Shown here: in pieces, positions 1-7,136 of the stretch
How the letters are laid out: each line of letters begins with the position of its first letter
How positions within the stretch are numbered: the first letter of the stretch is position 1
NCBI GenBank assembly: GCA_902812415.1
Contig: CADDZJ010000029.1
Span: forward strand, 1 to 39,557
Direction of reading: 5' to 3'
Length of the DNA: 39,557 nucleotides
Origin: Acidobacteriota bacterium
GTDB taxonomy: Bacteria; Acidobacteriota; Terriglobia; UBA7540
Notes under the pieces: model-generated
What the model was told of the DNA's origin: nothing
The model's database searches: none
The model's input: only the letters and a program-made list of their open reading frames with translations
Translations under genes and position numbers: made by a program

Positions 1-98
1 TAGTACACTGGATTTATTGAAGGGCCTCGCGGGGCAATCCGAGCTTGAATGTGTTGTCGAGAATGTTCAAGAACAAAAGGGAGTTCGTTTAACAAGTC

Positions 99-1166
99 AT
101 GGCAGTCAGAATCCATCCGCAGGATGTCTTGAAGGCCTTGGCGGCCGTCAAGGATGTGAACCATGAGAGGGATATCGTTTCGCTGGGATTCATCAGGGAT
201 CTCGAAGTGGGGGATAATCGCGTAACCTTCACGCTGCAATTGCCTGATCCTGCTAACCCCGCGAGCGGGCCATTGATGCGAAGCGCTGAAGAGGCGGTGA
301 GAGGATTGGGAGTCAGGGATGTCCAGGTTCGTCTTGCTGCGCGGTCTTCTCCTGCCGCGCGGCCGCAGGCCAGCCTGATCCCGCAGGTGAAAAGCACGGT
401 GGCGGTGGCCAGCGGAAAAGGCGGGGTAGGGAAGTCAACGGTGGCCGTGAATCTTGCCGTGGCTTTGCACTTGCATGGCGCGAAAGTAGGACTGATGGAT
501 ACCGATGTCTATGGCCCCAGCGTTCCGCATTTAATGGGCAGCCAGCAAGGGCCGGTTGTCGTTGAGGGTAAGCTGGCTCCGCCGGAAGAAGCTGGCATCA
601 AGATCATTTCGATGGGTTACTTTCTTCCGCCGGACGAGGCGGTCATCTGGCGCGGTCCCATGCTGCACAAGACCATCCATCAGTTTCTGGGCGATGTTCG
701 CTGGGGCGAACTGGATTACCTCATCATGGACCTTCCGCCCGGCACGGGCGACATCCAATTGAGCCTCTCGCAAACAATTCCATTAACCGGCGCCGTTATT
801 GTCTCGACGCCCCAGGATGTGGCCTTAAATGTGGCCTCAAAAGCCATCGCCATGTTTCAAAAGCTCAATGTGCCGATTCTGGGAATTGTGGAGAACATGA
901 GCTATCACGTGTGCTCTCATTGCGGTGAGCGCGAGGATATTTTCGGGCATGGCGGCGCTCGCGCGGCGGCTGCGAAAATGAAATTCCCATTCCTGGGAGC
1001 AATCCCGCTGGATATTCACATCCGCACCGAAAGTGACAGCGGAAGGCCGGTTGCGCTTGATGATTCAACCGCCTACGGCAAAGCTTTTCATGAAGTTGCA
1101 CGCGAGCTGATGAAGCAAGTTAAGTTGGCGCAGGCAGAAGCTGAGCAGGAGATTCACATCGAGTAG
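99..1166 (+). CDS. mrp: Mrp/NBP35-family iron-sulfur cluster carrier ATPase
   Basis: A 355-aa P-loop ATPase of the Mrp/ApbC family, which binds and transfers Fe-S clusters to apoproteins in the cytoplasm. Residues about 5-80 form the MIP18/DUF59-like domain. The deviant Walker A motif GKGGVGKS is at about 106-113, the switch segment MDTDVYGPS at about 133-141, and a Walker B-like DLPPGTGD at about 211-218. The cluster-binding CxxC pair is C272/C275 (VCSHCG). Length is typical for the DUF59-containing form. The ATG at 99 has a purine-rich AAGGGAG about 15 bases upstream, a long but acceptable spacing. A DUF971 gene lies downstream, a common neighbour of mrp. The family assignment is firm; specific client proteins cannot be named. 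Confidence 0.95.
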   Translation: MAVRIHPQDVLKALAAVKDVNHERDIVSLGFIRDLEVGDNRVTFTLQLPDPANPASGPLMRSAEEAVRGLGVRDVQVRLAARSSPAARPQASLIPQVKSTVAVASGKGGVGKSTVAVNLAVALHLHGAKVGLMDTDVYGPSVPHLMGSQQGPVVVEGKLAPPEEAGIKIISMGYFLPPDEAVIWRGPMLHKTIHQFLGDVRWGELDYLIMDLPPGTGDIQLSLSQTIPLTGAVIVSTPQDVALNVASKAIAMFQKLNVPILGIVENMSYHVCSHCGEREDIFGHGGARAAAAKMKFPFLGAIPLDIHIRTESDSGRPVALDDSTAYGKAFHEVARELMKQVKLAQAEAEQEIHIE

Positions 1167-1187
1167 AAGCCGCTATGGTCGTGTCAC

Positions 1188-1317
1188 AGAAAAGATTCAC
1201 CAGGCCGGGGACTGTCATCCTGAGCGCAGCGTAGGATCTCAGCATTTTGTTTTCAATGAAATACCGGGATGCTTCACTGTGTTCGGCATGACATATTCGA
1301 CATTTTCACGTTTTCTA
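1188..1317 (-). repeat. Copy A of a ~132-bp palindromic interspersed element (inverted orientation)
   Basis: The core at 1213-1293 is the reverse complement of the cores at 17528-17609 and 19966-20046. It starts TGTCATCCTGAGCGCAGCG and ends GTTCGGCATGACA. The right arm (ATTCGACATTTTCACGTTTTCT) matches the left arm of the 17.5-kb copy in reverse. The left arm is degenerate. The element is probably non-autonomous and has no coding capacity. With the next repeat it fills the gap between mrp and the DUF971 gene. Confidence 0.75.
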
Positions 1318-1441
1318 CTGAGGTTTACAAATTCTAGTGACAGTATTTTCTCTAGCGCCGGTGTCCTCCCCGGCGTTTTTCGGCGCTGAGGACAGCGCCG
1401 CTACAGTCCGCGTTGTCACTATAATTTGTAATTCTCAATAA
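1316..1441 (+). repeat. Inverted-repeat element, family 2, copy 1
   Basis: Terminal arms TACTGAGGTTTACAAATT and AATTTGTAATTCTCAATA form an imperfect inverted repeat of about 27 bp. They enclose a GC-rich centre that itself folds (CGGCGTTTTTCGGCGCTGAGG followed by CAGCGCCG). A second copy at 3008-3118 lies in the opposite orientation, with the centre TTTTTCGGCGCTG shared. The element looks like a small MITE or REP-like repeat. It abuts copy A of the other repeat family. Confidence 0.75.
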
Positions 1442-1493
1442 GCGATGCCACGTTCTTCGAGCGGAATCTTTCAGCGATCTTTCAGGATTCCTG

Positions 1494-1835
1494 ATGGCCA
1501 GCATTCCCAAAAGAATCAAATTAGAAGGCGGAAATGATACGCTTGCGGTCGAATGGTCAGATGGCCATTTGAGCGCTTACAGATATCAAAATCTCCGCGA
1601 CCGCTGTCCCTGCGCCACCTGCACCGGAGCGGAAGGCGGGCCAGCAAGAGCCCAGACTACCTCTAATCCGTTGCCCATGTTCAAACAAGCGCCCCGGCCC
1701 ATGCGCGTGGAGATGGTGGGCCGTTATGCGGTGCAGATTTACTGGAATGACGGCCACTCGACCGGCATTTACACGTTTCAGTACTTGCGCGACCTGTGCC
1801 CCTGCGCTGAATGTGCCGCGCTCCGCAGCGCCTGA
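1494..1835 (+). CDS. DUF971 (gamma-butyrobetaine hydroxylase-like N-terminal domain) protein
   Basis: A 113-aa protein made of a single DUF971 domain. Two similar halves each carry a WxDGH motif (VEWSDGH at about 20-26; IYWNDGH at about 81-87) followed by a YxxLRDxCPCAxC motif (about 31-43 and 95-107). The CPCxxC cysteines in both halves suggest metal or Fe-S binding, but the biochemical role of stand-alone DUF971 proteins is not settled. The ATG at 1494 is preceded by AGGA with 6-base spacing. Co-location with mrp is a recurrent arrangement and hints at a link to Fe-S metabolism (inference). Confidence 0.88.
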   Translation: MASIPKRIKLEGGNDTLAVEWSDGHLSAYRYQNLRDRCPCATCTGAEGGPARAQTTSNPLPMFKQAPRPMRVEMVGRYAVQIYWNDGHSTGIYTFQYLRDLCPCAECAALRSA

Positions 1836-1983
1836 GGATTAGCGGCAAGCACTTTCTGCAAGCGCCATTTTTGTGATGACAAAGCCGCATCATCTGATGC
1901 AGAATCGCGGTTCAGGTGAAATTTGACCTTGGCATGCGCCGCTCAACGAGGGTGCAGCATCCACATCGAGGGGAGGTTTGGCG

Positions 1984-2997
1984 ATGGTGAGCTTGGCATC
2001 GTGGCTGATGTTTTTTGCAGGAGCGGGACTCTTGTTGCCGTTGTTCTCCGCAGCGCCTGCAAGCGTAGGTTCCAGCCGGGGCTTACTGCTGGTTGAGAAC
2101 AAGGGGGAACACACGCTCGGCATTGTGGACCCCGAGGCGGGCAAGATGCTGACTAAGATCACGTTGAGCGGGATCACGGGGCACGAAGTAGCGGCTTCCC
2201 CTGATGGCCGCTTTGCTTATGCGCCGATCTACGGCAATTCCGGCGTGGGAGCGCCCGGCTCAAACGGGAAAGCCATCGACGTGATTGATCTGCGCTCGCG
2301 CCGGATCGCGCACAAGATTGATCTGCGTCCGGTGCGCCCGCACTGTCCCGTTTACGGCCCGGATGGCATGCTTTATGTTACCGCCGAGCTTGACCACGCG
2401 GTGTACGTCATTGATCCTCACACGCTGAAGATCGTGGCCTCCATTTCCACCGAGCAGCCGGAATCGCACATGCTGGCCATCACTCGCGACGGTAAGCGGG
2501 GTTACACGGCAAACGTGGGTGCGGGGACGGTGACGGCTCTGGACCTGGAGAATCGCAAGCCCATCGCCGTCATTCACGTTTCGAGAGTTGTGCAACGCAT
2601 TTCCGTGACTCCGGATGGCCGATGGGTCTTTACCGCCGACCAGACCGAACCGCGCCTTGCCGTGATTGATACGGTGACCAATCAAGTGAAGAGCTGGATT
2701 CACCTGCCGGGCGTCGCCTTCGGCACCACCGTTTCGCCCGATGGCCGCTGGCTGCTTGCGACTTTGCCGAAGTTGAATCAAGTGGCTGTCATTGAATTGC
2801 CCTCGATGCAGGTCACCCGAACCATCGATGTGCCCAAGGCGCCTCAGGAAATCCTGTTTCGTCCCGGGGGACAGGTGGCTTACGTTTCCTGCGATAGCAG
2901 CGCAAAAATAGCAGTCCTGAACGTTGATGACTGGCGAGTGGATAAGCTGATCGCCGTGGGCCGCGGAGACGACGGCCTGGCTTGGGCGTCGATGTAA
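1984..2997 (+). CDS. Secreted YVTN/40-residue-repeat beta-propeller protein
   Basis: About 337 aa. An N-terminal hydrophobic segment (about residues 4-23, ending before SAAPAS) looks like a Sec signal peptide, so the protein is probably periplasmic. The rest consists of propeller blades with recurring motifs such as SPDGRFAYAP, TPDGRWVFTAD and SPDGRWLLAT, plus VIDxxT strands, about seven in all. This is the YVTN/SMP-30-like fold used for binding or scaffolding; no catalytic residues are evident. The start is taken at ATG 1984 because GAGGGGAGG lies 8 bases upstream; a TTG two codons earlier is too close to that site. Inverted-repeat elements lie upstream and immediately downstream. The ligand is unknown. 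Confidence 0.85.
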   Translation: MVSLASWLMFFAGAGLLLPLFSAAPASVGSSRGLLLVENKGEHTLGIVDPEAGKMLTKITLSGITGHEVAASPDGRFAYAPIYGNSGVGAPGSNGKAIDVIDLRSRRIAHKIDLRPVRPHCPVYGPDGMLYVTAELDHAVYVIDPHTLKIVASISTEQPESHMLAITRDGKRGYTANVGAGTVTALDLENRKPIAVIHVSRVVQRISVTPDGRWVFTADQTEPRLAVIDTVTNQVKSWIHLPGVAFGTTVSPDGRWLLATLPKLNQVAVIELPSMQVTRTIDVPKAPQEILFRPGGQVAYVSCDSSAKIAVLNVDDWRVDKLIAVGRGDDGLAWASM

Positions 2998-3007
2998 CAA
3001 CTACGTG

Positions 3008-3118
3008 TCTTACTGAGGATTGCAAATTATCGTGACAATGAAAACCGCAGCGGCGCTGTCCCCCCAGCGCCGAAAAACGCAGAAATGCTGTCGCGGTAAT
3101 TTGTAGTCCTCAGCAAGA
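3008..3118 (-). repeat. Inverted-repeat element, family 2, copy 2
   Basis: The arms TCTTACTGAGGATTGCAAAT (3008-3027) and ATTTGTAGTCCTCAGCAAGA (3099-3118) are near-perfect reverse complements extending to about 30 bp. The centre contains GGCGCTG...CAGCGCCGAAAAACGC, the reverse complement of the centre of copy 1 at 1316-1441. It sits 10 bases after the propeller gene stop and could act as a bidirectional hairpin there. Confidence 0.8.
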
Positions 3119-3234
3119 CATATAGAAGGCAGCCGAAGTTTGTTCTCGATTCGTCGAGCCACAGGCTTATTGTCCGCATACTTCGCTAAGGGCGAGGCGC
3201 CAGGGGTGCGGATTTTTGAAATACAACATCAGGC

Positions 3235-4311
3235 TCAGCGGCTGATCTCCAGTGTGGTTTTGATTCCGCTCCGCTTCTGCCCGAACCATTTGCCGTACTC
3301 TTCCCAGGGCAAGCGGGTAGTGAGAAGCTTTTGCAGCGCTCCGGGTCGCGCTTTCTCGATGCTCTCAAAATCTTCAACGCCCTTTTTGAAATGCCGCGGA
3401 TGGGCGTTGACGCTGCCAAAGACCACGCTGTTTCGCAGCACGAGGTCCTGATTGATGACGTCCGTAGGCTCCGGGCGGATCGCCGAACCGCCGGTCACGC
3501 TGAGAAGGCAGAGAACGCCGTTCGGCGCCAGCATCTGCATCGCAGCAAACACTACGGAGGACTTTCCCGTGGCCTCGATCACCAGGTCCGGCGCGCCTAT
3601 CTGTTTGGGCAAATCGGTTAGTGAGATGTCCTTCAAGCAGAGATATTGAGCTCCCAGGCTTTGGGCTGCTTCCGCGCGGGGATCCGTGGCTGCTTCAAGG
3701 CTCGCCACAAACGTTCGCAAGCCGCGCGCCGCCAGAAGCGCAGCGGCGAGCAAGCCTACGGGCCCTGCGCCCATCACCAGCGCCATCTGCGGCTGCCAGG
3801 TGATGCGTCTCTGGATCAAATAGGCGTGATCGATGCCTTTTTCCACAATCGACGTGGGTTCGAGCAGAACGGCGATGTCCTGGAGCTCAGGCGGAATCTT
3901 AATAAGATATTGCGGTGATTCCACGTAATATTCGGCCATGAAACCGTGCCGGCCCTTGATGCCGCGTTCGGTGTATTCGCCGCTAGAACAAAAGTCCATC
4001 TCGCCGTGCTGGCAGTTCAGGCATTTGCTACAAGGTCTGCGGACTGTGGAAACAACGAAATCACCCGGCTTCAAACCGGCGTCGTTCTGACCGGCTTCTT
4101 CCACGACGCCGAAGTTTTCATGACCCAGAATCAAAAAGTCATCGCCCGGAGGCGGCTCCCCGTAGTTGCCTTCATAAATATCCGCGTCTGTCCCGCAAAG
4201 CCCTGCGCGAATAACGCGAACCTTAACTTCAGGGTTCCGCCGCGCGGGATCAGGGACGTCGCGCATCTGGATGCTGTCTTTCACATGAGGTTTTACGGTC
4301 AGCGCTTTCAT
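3235..4311 (-). CDS. Zinc-dependent MDR dehydrogenase, glucose 1-dehydrogenase-like
   Basis: A 358-aa medium-chain dehydrogenase. Counting from the ATG at 4311, the catalytic zinc ligands are predicted as C39 (AGLCGTD), H64/E65 (LGHENFG) and E151 (LEPTS). The structural zinc lobe is CxxCxxC-x7-C at C94, C97, C100 and C108. This pattern and the C-terminal region (ATGKSSVVFAAMQML, NQDLVLRNSVVFGSVNA) match the archaeal-type glucose dehydrogenase group, which oxidises aldoses with NAD(P)+. The Rossmann motif GAGPVGLLAA is present. An in-frame TTG lies one codon upstream; ATG is preferred, though the Shine-Dalgarno is weak. It is transcribed away from the next gene. Exact sugar and cofactor preference cannot be read from sequence, and another polyol or sugar substrate is possible. 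Confidence 0.85.
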   Translation of the reverse strand: MKALTVKPHVKDSIQMRDVPDPARRNPEVKVRVIRAGLCGTDADIYEGNYGEPPPGDDFLILGHENFGVVEEAGQNDAGLKPGDFVVSTVRRPCSKCLNCQHGEMDFCSSGEYTERGIKGRHGFMAEYYVESPQYLIKIPPELQDIAVLLEPTSIVEKGIDHAYLIQRRITWQPQMALVMGAGPVGLLAAALLAARGLRTFVASLEAATDPRAEAAQSLGAQYLCLKDISLTDLPKQIGAPDLVIEATGKSSVVFAAMQMLAPNGVLCLLSVTGGSAIRPEPTDVINQDLVLRNSVVFGSVNAHPRHFKKGVEDFESIEKARPGALQKLLTTRLPWEEYGKWFGQKRSGIKTTLEISR

Positions 4312-4513
4312 CAATTCTCATTTTATGTCAGGCATCGTTTCGTGATGACCTATTTTTCAGCGGATTTTTTGCAACGGAGCGTCATGAGAAAGTTTGGGCG
4401 GGTCATTATTCTTGTCGCAAGGCTCTTTCCTGTGCCAGAATACGAGTATCGGCCTTGATTCACCCGTAAGCTGTTCACGTCGAATGGGGCGAGGTTTTTA
4501 TGTGGGAGAGACA

Positions 4514-5278
4514 GTGCATCCGGATTTAAAGACCTTAATTGAACTCCAGCAGGTTGATCGGAACATTTCTGAACTCACTTCTAAAATTGATTCATCCCCT
4601 CTTGAGATCCAGACGCTTCAAGCGCAGCTCCATGAATTTACGCGCGCTTTGGATGAGCGCAAATCGCGTTTGAGCGCCAACCAGAAGGAACGACGCGATC
4701 TTGAAGGCGATCTTCAGGCCATCCGCGCGAAAATCTCCAAACACAAGGACCAGCTTTACGAAGTGAAAACCAACGAGCAATACCGCGCCATGCTGAAGGA
4801 GATTGAGGGTGAGGAAGAAAATATTCGCAAGGGGGAAGACCGCATCCTGGAGAAGATGGTTGAGGCTGAGCAGATTGATAAATTGATTCGCGAGGCCTCG
4901 GGCCGTCTGGATTCGGAAAAAGCGCGAGTTCAAAGTGAGGTTTCGAGGCTTGAAGCCTTGCGCAAGGAATCTGAGCAGACGCGCGCACAATTGCAGGCCC
5001 GGCGCGAAGAACTGACGAAGGCCCTCAGCGAGGAAACCCTGAGGCTTTATGAGAAATTGCGCAAGGCGCGCAATGGCATGGCGCTGGCGGAAGTCCGCGA
5101 TGGGCTTTGCACCGGATGTCATGTGCGGCTGCGGCCCCAGGCTTATAACGACGTTCGTTCGAGCGAACTGTTGCTGACCTGCGAAACGTGCAGCCGCATC
5201 CTCTATTACATTCCGCAGCTTGAGGGCGCCGCCGGAGATGAATTAGCCGCCGATCAGCGGGCCGCCTTTCAGAATTAG
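4514..5278 (+). CDS. Coiled-coil protein with C4-type zinc ribbon
   Basis: About 254 aa from a GTG at 4514, chosen because GGGAGAG lies 4 bases upstream and the family begins near HPDLKTLIELQQVDRNI. An upstream in-frame ATG at 4484 is an alternative. Residues about 10-190 are strongly heptad-like (long antiparallel coiled coil). The C-terminus holds a zinc ribbon, CTGCHVRLRP followed by CETCSRILYY (CxxC...CxxC). The layout matches the family that includes HP0958/FlgZ and CdsZ-like proteins, thought to bind nucleic acid or protein partners. The next gene starts 8 bases after the stop with no clear Shine-Dalgarno, suggesting translational coupling. Molecular function is not established. Confidence 0.85.
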   Translation: MHPDLKTLIELQQVDRNISELTSKIDSSPLEIQTLQAQLHEFTRALDERKSRLSANQKERRDLEGDLQAIRAKISKHKDQLYEVKTNEQYRAMLKEIEGEEENIRKGEDRILEKMVEAEQIDKLIREASGRLDSEKARVQSEVSRLEALRKESEQTRAQLQARREELTKALSEETLRLYEKLRKARNGMALAEVRDGLCTGCHVRLRPQAYNDVRSSELLLTCETCSRILYYIPQLEGAAGDELAADQRAAFQN

Positions 5279-5286
5279 TCTCCCTC

Positions 5287-6939
5287 ATGTCGCAAGCTTC
5301 CAATTCTGAGACGCTGATCGTTTATATCGATGGCGCTTCACGCGGCAATCCTGGCCCTGCGGCTTACGCCGCAATCATCAGGACGGAAGCTGGCGAGCCG
5401 GTTGCATCCCTCTCGAAAACGTTGGGAAGAACGACCAACAATTTTGCGGAATACCAGGCGCTGGTAGCGGCGCTGGAGTTTCTGGCCGAACATCGTTATC
5501 GCCGGGCGAAGGTCTTCAGCGACTCAGATCTGCTGGTGCGCCAGATTCGGGGAACTTACAAAGTCAACAGTGAAGATTTAAAGCCTCTCTACGAACGCGC
5601 CCGGAAAATCATCCATCAGTTCGAGAGTTTTTCCATCGCTCACGTGCCCCGCGAGAAAAATCAGGAAGCCGACCGGCTGGCTAACCAGGCGCTGGATTCA
5701 GCCGGGAGGAATCCTCAGAGCCTCGCTCACCGCGAGACCCGGACTGAAAATCAGGAACCGAAGACGGAGAGAGTATCCGACGCTTTGAAGGCCACACCCC
5801 TCACAATGCTGACTGAAGAAGAGCGCATGTTTCAGACGGCGGCCTATGAGTTTGCCTTGAAGGAAATCGGGCCGCACGTTCGCAAAATGGACGAAGAAGG
5901 CATTTTCAGGAAGGATCTTCTGGATCAGTTTTTTGCCCAGGGCTTTATGGGCATTGGGATTCCGGAGGAATACGGTGGCAGCGGCGGAAGCTTTTTCATG
6001 AGCGTGCTGGCTATCGAGGAGTTTGCCCGCGTTGATGCTTCGGCTTCCGTCATCATCGACGTGCAGAACACGCTGGTCTCGAACGCCCTGCTGCGCTGGG
6101 GAAATGACGAGCAAAAGCGGAAGTATTTGCCGCGGCTGGCGCGGGATACGGTGGGCTCCTACGCGCTCTCCGAGCCGCAATCGGGCAGCGATGCCTTTGG
6201 GCTTGAAACGCGCGCCCGGGAAAAAGGCGCCCACTACGTTTTGAATGGCCGCAAGCTGTGGATCACCAATGCGAAAGAAGCGGGCCTCTTCATCGTCTTC
6301 GCCACCGTCAACCGTGAGTTGGGCTATAAGGGCATTACGGCCTTTCTCGTGGAGCCGAACGCGCCCGGGTTCTCAGTGGGGAAGAAGGAGGATAAGCTCG
6401 GCATTCGCGCTTCTTCCACATGCGAGCTGATTCTTGACGATTGCCATGTGCCCAAGACCAATGTCTTGGGAGAAGTGGGCAAGGGCTATAAAGTCGCGAT
6501 TGAGACGCTCAACGAGGGACGCATTGGTATCGGCGCGCAGATGGTGGGAATCGCCCGCGGGGCGCTCGATCATGCCATCGCTTATGCGCAGCAGCGGAAG
6601 CAATTTGGCAAGCCCATTTCTGAGTTTCAGGCTATTCAATTTCAGATTGCGCGGCTCGCTACAGATATTGAGGCGGCGCGCTTATTGACCTACAACGCCG
6701 CCCGGCTTGAAGATGCTGGCCAGCCCTTTACCAAAGAAGCAGCCATGGCGAAGTATTTTGCTTCGCAGGTTGCTGAGCGCGTGGCTTCGGAATGCATCGA
6801 AATTTTCGGAGGCTACGGCTTCACCAAAGACTATCCGGCTGAGAAGTATCTGCGCGACGCCAAAATCGGCAAGATTTACGAAGGTACGTCATTTATGCAG
6901 CTTCAAACCATTGCCAAGCTCGTTCTTGGAAGTTGGTAA
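5287..6939 (+). CDS. Fused RNase HI - acyl-CoA dehydrogenase
   Basis: One uninterrupted 550-codon frame. Residues about 8-138 are RNase HI, with the four acidic catalytic residues D15 (IDGASRGNPG), E55 (NNFAEYQAL), D79 (SDSD) and D129 (EADRLAN); it would cleave the RNA strand of RNA-DNA hybrids. Residues about 139-173 form a charged, low-complexity linker. Residues about 174-550 are a full acyl-CoA dehydrogenase of the short/branched-chain type. It has the flavin/substrate signature ALSEPQSGSDA, the segment GGYGFTKDYPAEKYLRDAKI, and the catalytic base E532 in IYEGTS. A separate start at M174 (ATG 5806) is possible but has no good Shine-Dalgarno. The frame starts 8 bases after the zinc-ribbon gene, consistent with coupling. 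Both halves keep their active-site residues. Whether one polypeptide is made cannot be decided here. Confidence 0.85.
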   Translation: MSQASNSETLIVYIDGASRGNPGPAAYAAIIRTEAGEPVASLSKTLGRTTNNFAEYQALVAALEFLAEHRYRRAKVFSDSDLLVRQIRGTYKVNSEDLKPLYERARKIIHQFESFSIAHVPREKNQEADRLANQALDSAGRNPQSLAHRETRTENQEPKTERVSDALKATPLTMLTEEERMFQTAAYEFALKEIGPHVRKMDEEGIFRKDLLDQFFAQGFMGIGIPEEYGGSGGSFFMSVLAIEEFARVDASASVIIDVQNTLVSNALLRWGNDEQKRKYLPRLARDTVGSYALSEPQSGSDAFGLETRAREKGAHYVLNGRKLWITNAKEAGLFIVFATVNRELGYKGITAFLVEPNAPGFSVGKKEDKLGIRASSTCELILDDCHVPKTNVLGEVGKGYKVAIETLNEGRIGIGAQMVGIARGALDHAIAYAQQRKQFGKPISEFQAIQFQIARLATDIEAARLLTYNAARLEDAGQPFTKEAAMAKYFASQVAERVASECIEIFGGYGFTKDYPAEKYLRDAKIGKIYEGTSFMQLQTIAKLVLGSW

Positions 6940-7026
6940 CGGAGATCGAAGTCCGTAGACGGCCTTGGCTGTGCTGGCCGAGCGTGAGCGAAGCAACTTG
7001 GAAATTCGTGATGGAGATTGAAATTC
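6925..7026 (+). repeat. Imperfect direct repeat spanning the 3' end of the acyl-CoA dehydrogenase frame
   Basis: CTTGGAAGTTGGTAACGGAG (from 6925) and CTTGGAAATTCGTGATGGAG (from 6997) begin imperfect 30-bp direct repeats 72 bases apart. The first includes the stop codon of the dehydrogenase. The segment downstream to 7136 holds AT-rich near-repeats (GAATTTGAAATCTGAAATTT) and no recognisable gene. Confidence 0.5.
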
Positions 7027-7136
7027 TTTTGCCGGCTGCTATCTGGAATTTGAAATCTGAAATTTGAGATTTGACATCGGCTGCGGCTACGCTAGGCCCT
7101 CTGTGGCATGGGTGCAGCAGGTAGGCGCACAGGGCG

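Noticed and set aside
2260-3000. A 246-codon minus-strand frame opposite the propeller gene
   Set aside because: It is His/Asn-rich with no domain and no ribosome site, and is fully covered by a clear gene on the other strand.
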